A stretch of 9,740 bases of DNA, from assembly GCA_937891895.1 (NCBI GenBank), contig CALATN010000165.1:1-9740 (forward strand), read 5' to 3'. This document shows, piece after piece, positions 6,398 through 9,740 of the stretch. Positions within the stretch are counted from its first letter, which is position 1; every line of letters starts with the position of its first letter. Under the pieces are notes generated by a model, which had not been told where the DNA came from, made no database searches, and saw only the letters and a list, made by a program, of their open reading frames with translations. The position numbers were made by a program, and so were the translations under genes. The DNA comes from an uncultured Clostridia bacterium (GTDB taxonomy: Bacteria; Bacillota; Clostridia; Oscillospirales; Ruminococcaceae).

Positions 6398-6433
6398 GAT
6401 AAATTATCAAACGAGAGGAATAAAAAGTTTTTT

Positions 6434-6904
6434 ATGCAGTTGGATGTAGGAAAGATTTATGAGGGTAAGGTTACCGGAATTACAAAGTTCGGCGCATTCG
6501 TTGAGCTTGAACCGGGAACAACAGGTATGGTACATATCAGTGAGGTCGCAAACACATTCGTAAACGAAATCAAGGATCACCTCACAGAGGGGCAGACAGT
6601 AAAAGTAAAAGTGCTGACAGTCGGCGACGACGGAAAGATTTCCCTTTCCATCAAGAAAGCTGTTGACAATCCGCCTCCCCGTAAGGATTTCAAGAGAAAC
6701 AATAACGGCGGCAACAGCGGAAATGGCGGCGGCAGACGTTTCGACAGAGAAAACGCAAAGCCACAGCAGGAAAAGGCTCTGCTTACTCCCGAGGCTGCTT
6801 TCGAGGATATGCTCAACAAGTTCAAGCAGAGCTCCGATGAGCGTATGGGCGACCTGAAGAAGGTGCTTGACAACAAGCGCAGAAGTCCGTCCAGAAGAAA
6901 GTAA
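6434..6904 (+). CDS. yabR: S1-domain RNA-binding protein, YabR-like
   Basis: This is a cytoplasmic RNA-binding protein of the YabR/general stress protein 13 group, probably acting with ribosomes or RNA. Residues 1-75 are a complete S1 OB-fold (MQLDVGKIYEGKVTGI, FGAFVELEPGTTGMVHISEV, VKVKVLTVGDDGKISLSIK). Residues 80-110 form a linker rich in Asn, Gly and Arg. The C-terminal part (122-156, FEDMLNKFKQSSDERMGDLK and a basic tail) is the conserved end seen in clostridial members. The ATG at 6434 is 14 bases past the AGAGGA site, a rather long spacing, and A- and T-rich sequence in between may fold; no better in-frame start exists. It is the last gene before a strong terminator. The spoIIE that often follows in Clostridia is absent here. 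Confidence 0.9.
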   Translation: MQLDVGKIYEGKVTGITKFGAFVELEPGTTGMVHISEVANTFVNEIKDHLTEGQTVKVKVLTVGDDGKISLSIKKAVDNPPPRKDFKRNNNGGNSGNGGGRRFDRENAKPQQEKALLTPEAAFEDMLNKFKQSSDERMGDLKKVLDNKRRSPSRRK

Positions 6905-6912
6905 ATAAGTTC

Positions 6913-6943
6913 AAGCCGTACCCGATTGGAGTACGGCTTTTTT
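6913..6943 (+). terminator. Strong intrinsic terminator ending the yabP-yabR cluster
   Basis: AAGCCGTAC (6913-6921) and GTACGGCTT (6931-6939) form a perfect 9-bp stem with a 9-base loop, followed by a run of T to 6943. It lies 9 bases after the S1-gene stop and only 13 bases before the next start codon. Confidence 0.9.
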
Positions 6944-6956
6944 ACAGGTGATTAAA

Positions 6957-8438
6957 ATGGACAAAAACAGAGAAAATGACGTGCAGATGATGGAACTTCC
7001 TGAGTACGAGGAGGAATTTTCACCCTTTGCAGAAGTCGAAACTCAGGAAATTTCCTTTGTGGTGAACAAGGAGGAAATTTACAAGCGCAACAGACTTATC
7101 GCCGCAGAGGAAAAGATGAAGCAGCTTGATGAGGCGGAAAAGGTAAAGGAAGACAAGCGTACTGAGATGGAAAACATCTATACTGAGGCAAGCCAAAACC
7201 GTACAATCGGGATTACGAAAAAAAGCTTCTTGATAATCGTTGCCGCTTCTGTACTGAGCTTGCTGCTGTTGGTAATAGCGGCTAATATGATTACTACTCC
7301 TGAAGCTGAAATAGCTGAGGAAACTGCTGCTTTTGAAGAAATTGTTTTTACATTTGCGACAGATGCTGATGGCAAAGTGTTTATCGGGGAGAAGTCTGTA
7401 ACCGATGAAGCCGCTGAGAAGGAAGCTTATGCGGAGGATGCTGTTACAGAAGAAGCTTCCGAAGAAAAGAAACCGTCAATTCCTCCCCTTGAAGCAGATA
7501 ACGGTCAGACGGTATACACAGACGATAACATTTCGATAATGGCTGAAATCGGTGACGTAAGGTCAAGCAGGTATTACCCCGCTGACAAAGGCGGCGGTGA
7601 GTATGTGATGTTTGTCAATTTCACGGTGAAGAACCTTACTGCTTCACCGGGTCACTTCACCCCTGACAGAATGTGCCTGAAGCTTTCTGACAGACGTGTT
7701 GCGCCGGGATATAAAACAGAATACGGCAGCTTTGCGAGAGATGTGGGTTCGATGAGTTTCGGGAAAAACGGCTCAACAACAGAGGTTTTTGCGGCTTATG
7801 TTGTTTCAGCGGAAGATATAAGGAATATTGTCGGTTTTGAGTATGTGAATAGTATTGTGACAGTATTAAAGCCTGATTTCCCTGATTTTGAATACGAAGA
7901 TGAAGCGTTCAGCACTTCGGCTGCGGAAAAGCTTGAATTTATGGAGAGTGATGAATGCAAAACAACCGTTGTCCGTGAGCCGCTTGAGGAAACGGACGGA
8001 ACAACGGTTTACAACACGGATACCATATCATATCGTTTTGCAGTGCGCTATGAAGAAAATGAATACGGCGCTACGATGATGACAATTGATGTTACAGCAA
8101 AAAATATGACGGATTACGGCTATCTCATTCTGCCAGGCAACTTCTATCTTTCCGCAAACGGTGACAGAGATTACTATTTTGAAGAAAGCAACTACAATGA
8201 AGCACTTACATATTTCACAAGTCGCTCACGTACTGATGATGAGGAAGAATGGCGGGAAGGCAATCCTATTGCGTTTGCCTTTGACGAGGATAATCTTTGC
8301 AGCTTTACTCTTACAGAATACATTTCTGAAAATGACGTATATGACTGCTTCGGCTTTGAAAGCAACCGTGGCTGGTCAAGTAATTATGAGCCCGTGGAAA
8401 GCTTTGAGATACCGCTTGACACTATGACAGCGCCGTGA
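6957..8438 (+). CDS. Single-pass membrane protein with two related extracellular domains, function unknown
   Basis: I do not recognise this 493-residue protein. Residues 1-89 are cytoplasmic, acidic then mixed-charge, with a probable coiled coil at about 36-78. A single helix follows at 91-111 (FLIIVAASVLSLLLLVIAAN). A Glu/Ala-rich spacer leads to two domains outside the membrane, about 183-312 and 347-490. Both begin in the same way: GQTVYTDDNISI ... VNFTVKNLT in the first and GTTVYNTDTISY ... IDVTAKNMT in the second. This points to an internal duplication of a beta-sandwich resembling DUF4352-type domains; that likeness is a tentative, memory-based judgement. ATG 6957 is chosen over the in-frame GTG 6948 because the latter lies within the ribosome site AGGTGA (6946-6951). 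The gene starts right behind a terminator and has no visible promoter of its own. Its last 17 bases overlap gpr in the opposite direction. Confidence 0.8.
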   Translation: MDKNRENDVQMMELPEYEEEFSPFAEVETQEISFVVNKEEIYKRNRLIAAEEKMKQLDEAEKVKEDKRTEMENIYTEASQNRTIGITKKSFLIIVAASVLSLLLLVIAANMITTPEAEIAEETAAFEEIVFTFATDADGKVFIGEKSVTDEAAEKEAYAEDAVTEEASEEKKPSIPPLEADNGQTVYTDDNISIMAEIGDVRSSRYYPADKGGGEYVMFVNFTVKNLTASPGHFTPDRMCLKLSDRRVAPGYKTEYGSFARDVGSMSFGKNGSTTEVFAAYVVSAEDIRNIVGFEYVNSIVTVLKPDFPDFEYEDEAFSTSAAEKLEFMESDECKTTVVREPLEETDGTTVYNTDTISYRFAVRYEENEYGATMMTIDVTAKNMTDYGYLILPGNFYLSANGDRDYYFEESNYNEALTYFTSRSRTDDEEEWREGNPIAFAFDEDNLCSFTLTEYISENDVYDCFGFESNRGWSSNYEPVESFEIPLDTMTAP

Positions 8439-9279
8439 TATCCTCAATTGAAAGCATAGGCTGGACAGCCTTGTTCACGGCGTAGGCAATAAGCCGTGCC
8501 GAGCGCTCAATCAGCTTGTCCACGTCACGTGGGGTAACCATCATATTCGGCAGATGCTTGTCGGGCGGATTGCCTGTGATGTTCTCCACGATTGTATGCA
8601 TATCAACAACCGTGGGTACGCCGATTGCGATTACGGGTACGCCAAGGGTTGTTTCGGACAGTTCCTTGCGGCGGTTCTGCACGCCCGAGCCAGGGGAAAT
8701 TCCCGTGTCTGTAAGCTGAATCGTTGTCCCTAAGCGTGACACGTCCGAGCAGGCGAGAGCGTCTATTACGATTACGCAGTCAGGCTTGATTTCGTCGCAA
8801 AGGATGCGTACGATTTCCGCTACCTCGATACCCGTCTGACCCAGTACCCCCGGGGCAATCGCGGAAACACGGTTCAGCTTTTTCAGGTCGTGACCGTCGG
8901 GGAGTACGTCGTGCAGATGACGGGTTGCGATAACCTGAGAAATTACGAGAGGACCGAGAGCGTCGGGAGTAATGTCCGAGTTGCCCAGCCCTATGATGAG
9001 GGCTGTCCTGCGGTCGGAGCCCTTGAGGGACACGATTTCTGCGGCGATGTTCGAAACCTGTTCGTCAAAGTCATCGGGACTTGCGGAAAGACGGTCGGTT
9101 TCAATGGTGATGTAGCGTCCCTTGTCCTTGCCGATGCGAAGCCCCGCAACAGCGTCGGTGACAATGATTTCGGTTATGGAGCAGGCTGAGCTTTTACGCA
9201 GCCTGCGGCGTATTCCTTTGGGAAGGCTTTTTGCGTCCTCATCTACCATTTCAATGGCAAGGTCGGTGCGAATTGACAT
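8422..9279 (-). CDS. gpr: Spore germination protease GPR
   Basis: GPR degrades the small acid-soluble proteins that coat spore DNA when the spore germinates; in Bacillus it is made as a zymogen in the forespore under SigG. The 285-residue product shows the family signatures: GLGNSDITPDALGP (catalytic-type Asp at 106), IAPGVLGQTGIE, VIVIDALAC (second Asp at 173), DTGISPGSGVQNRRKELS, LGVPVIAIGVPTVVD and MMVTPRDVD. The two aspartates are 67 apart, close to the 66 I recall for the Bacillus enzyme. It is shorter than the Bacillus form (about 370) because the insertion before the MMVTP block is missing, and because the N-terminus starts directly at MSIRTDLAIE. The ATG at 9279 follows AAAGGAAA; an in-frame TGA at 9295-9297 rules out a longer prosequence from an ATG further up. 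I saw no clear SigG promoter. It is convergent with the unknown membrane gene and divergent from rpsT. Confidence 0.95.
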   Translation of the reverse strand: MSIRTDLAIEMVDEDAKSLPKGIRRRLRKSSACSITEIIVTDAVAGLRIGKDKGRYITIETDRLSASPDDFDEQVSNIAAEIVSLKGSDRRTALIIGLGNSDITPDALGPLVISQVIATRHLHDVLPDGHDLKKLNRVSAIAPGVLGQTGIEVAEIVRILCDEIKPDCVIVIDALACSDVSRLGTTIQLTDTGISPGSGVQNRRKELSETTLGVPVIAIGVPTVVDMHTIVENITGNPPDKHLPNMMVTPRDVDKLIERSARLIAYAVNKAVQPMLSIEDITALS

Positions 9280-9361
9280 AGTTCGATTTTCCTTTCAGGA
9301 GATTTCGGCAAAATGACCAAAAAATACAATAAAATTTTTCGTCGTTTTTGGAAGTTGCCTA

Positions 9362-9390
9362 TTGAAAATGAACGCGAAAAATGTTAATAT
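9362..9390 (+). promoter_or_regulatory. SigA promoter of rpsT
   Basis: -35 TTGAAA (9362-9367), a 17-base spacer and -10 TAATAT (9385-9390) predict a start at about A9398. The gpr start is only about 80 bases away on the other strand. Bases 9280-9361 hold the gpr ribosome site and AT-rich sequence, with nothing else I can name. Confidence 0.75.
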
Positions 9391-9397
9391 TATATTT

Positions 9398-9567
9398 AGG
9401 CTTTTGCAGGTAACTGTGCGCGGTTAAGGCAGTCGTGCTGTCAAATCCTTAACGGTACCTGATAACTACAAGGTGGGTCATTACACCTCCACAGAACATT
9501 CCGTGTCACGTTCTGCGATGGTTATGCCGTTTGAATAAAGGGGCTTGCTCCGTGATGTGCAAAGCTT
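9398..9567 (+). ncRNA. Structured RNA domain in the rpsT leader (family not recognised)
   Basis: The 5' end of the predicted transcript, AGGC-(U)-UUUGC (9398-9407), pairs with GCAAA-GCUU (9559-9567), giving nine pairs with one bulged U. This closes a multibranched fold. Inside are P1, AGGUA/UACCU (9408-9412/9456-9460), carrying P2, GUUAAGG/CCUUAAC (9423-9429/9447-9453). Next is P3, AUAAC/GUUAU (9462-9466/9521-9525), holding P3a AGGUG/CACCU (9471-9475/9484-9488) and P3b CAGAAC/GUUCUG (9492-9497/9510-9515). Last is P4, GGGG-CUUG-CUCC (9540-9551, one G-U pair). The fold was worked out by hand. It may be a cis-regulatory leader controlling S20 synthesis, a riboswitch-like element or a separate RNA. 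I recognise no T-box, tmRNA, RNase P, SRP RNA or common riboswitch core in it. Confidence 0.55.
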
Positions 9568-9620
9568 ACCTACAGTTATTATGACCGTAAAAAATCAAAT
9601 TATTTAAGGAGAGAAACACT

Positions 9621-9740
9621 ATGCCAAATATTAAATCCGCTAAGAAGAGAGTAAAGGTTATCGCTACTAAGACAGCTCTCAACAAGTCCAGAAAGTCCAA
9701 CCTCAAGACAGTTCTCAAGAACGCTGACCTCGCTTGCGCT
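9621..9740 (+). CDS. rpsT: 30S ribosomal protein S20 (partial, 5' part)
   Basis: S20 is a primary binding protein of the small ribosomal subunit that contacts 16S rRNA. The visible 40 codons read MPNIKSAKKRVKVIATKTAL then NKSRKSNLKTVLKNADLACA, the expected start of the basic helical bundle; the gene is cut by the end of the window. AAGGAGAG (about 9606-9613) is a strong ribosome site before ATG 9621. The first codons use AAG, AAC and CTC heavily, as highly expressed genes of this group do. In Bacillus rpsT also neighbours gpr (family knowledge), so the local order is conserved. The gene is preceded by about 220 bases of transcribed leader, long for a single ribosomal-protein gene and suggestive of RNA-level control. 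Confidence 0.95.
   Translation, partial: MPNIKSAKKRVKVIATKTALNKSRKSNLKTVLKNADLACA

Noticed and set aside
8890..9189. Plus-strand open frame of 99 codons
   Set aside because: Antisense to gpr, no start context, no recognisable content.
9398..9567. T-box, tmRNA, RNase P, SRP RNA or tRNA in the rpsT leader
   Set aside because: None of the conserved cores of these RNAs is visible and no cloverleaf fits, so it is left as an unrecognised leader RNA.
1..9740. CRISPR array, insertion sequence, phage or plasmid genes
   Set aside because: No regularly spaced repeats, transposase, integrase or terminal inverted repeats of element size were seen; the gene content is chromosomal housekeeping and sporulation.

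Overview
The window looks like a low-to-mid GC, spore-forming member of the Clostridia, most likely a Ruminococcus-like Oscillospiraceae. The grounds are the sporulation genes (yabP, yabQ, gpr), strong GGAGG-type ribosome binding sites, CUT1 sugar-transporter permeases of the LplB/LplC kind, and a secreted protein ending in a PTTGN + hydrophobic + KKRN tail, a C-terminus common in gut ruminococci. The genus is an inference from style and gene order, not from a search.

Left part (1-3261, all minus strand). A partial LplC-type permease (from 551 leftward) follows a 507-residue LplB-type permease (2087-564) with an unusual four-helix N-terminal extension. Upstream lies a strongly expressed-looking secreted, wall- or membrane-anchored protein of unknown function (3021-2299). 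Its 240-bp control region holds a good SigA promoter, a perfect 8-bp dyad straddling that promoter, two LacI/CcpA-like TGTAAACG sites and nested AT-rich dyads. A third related site lies before the permease genes, so the three genes may share a sugar-responsive regulator. An intrinsic terminator and a 25-bp tandem repeat separate the surface-protein gene from the permeases.

Middle part (3262-6943). A 596-residue APP1-type Xaa-Pro aminopeptidase (minus) is divergent from a plus-strand sporulation/division cluster: yabP, yabQ (TTG start), a divIC/ftsB-like gene (TTG start) and a yabR-like S1-domain gene. This order matches the yabP-yabQ-divIC-yabR cluster of Bacillus and Clostridia. The cluster ends at a clear terminator (6913-6943).

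Right part (6944-9740). Right behind that terminator is an unrecognised single-pass membrane protein with two related extracellular domains. Its 3' end overlaps the convergent gpr (spore germination protease) by 17 bp. Divergent from gpr is rpsT (ribosomal protein S20, cut by the window end), the gpr/rpsT neighbourhood known from Firmicutes. rpsT has a good SigA promoter and about 220 nt of leader. The first 170 nt of that leader can fold into a closed multibranched RNA whose terminal helix starts exactly at the predicted transcription start. I do not recognise this RNA, and it is the best candidate here for something undescribed.
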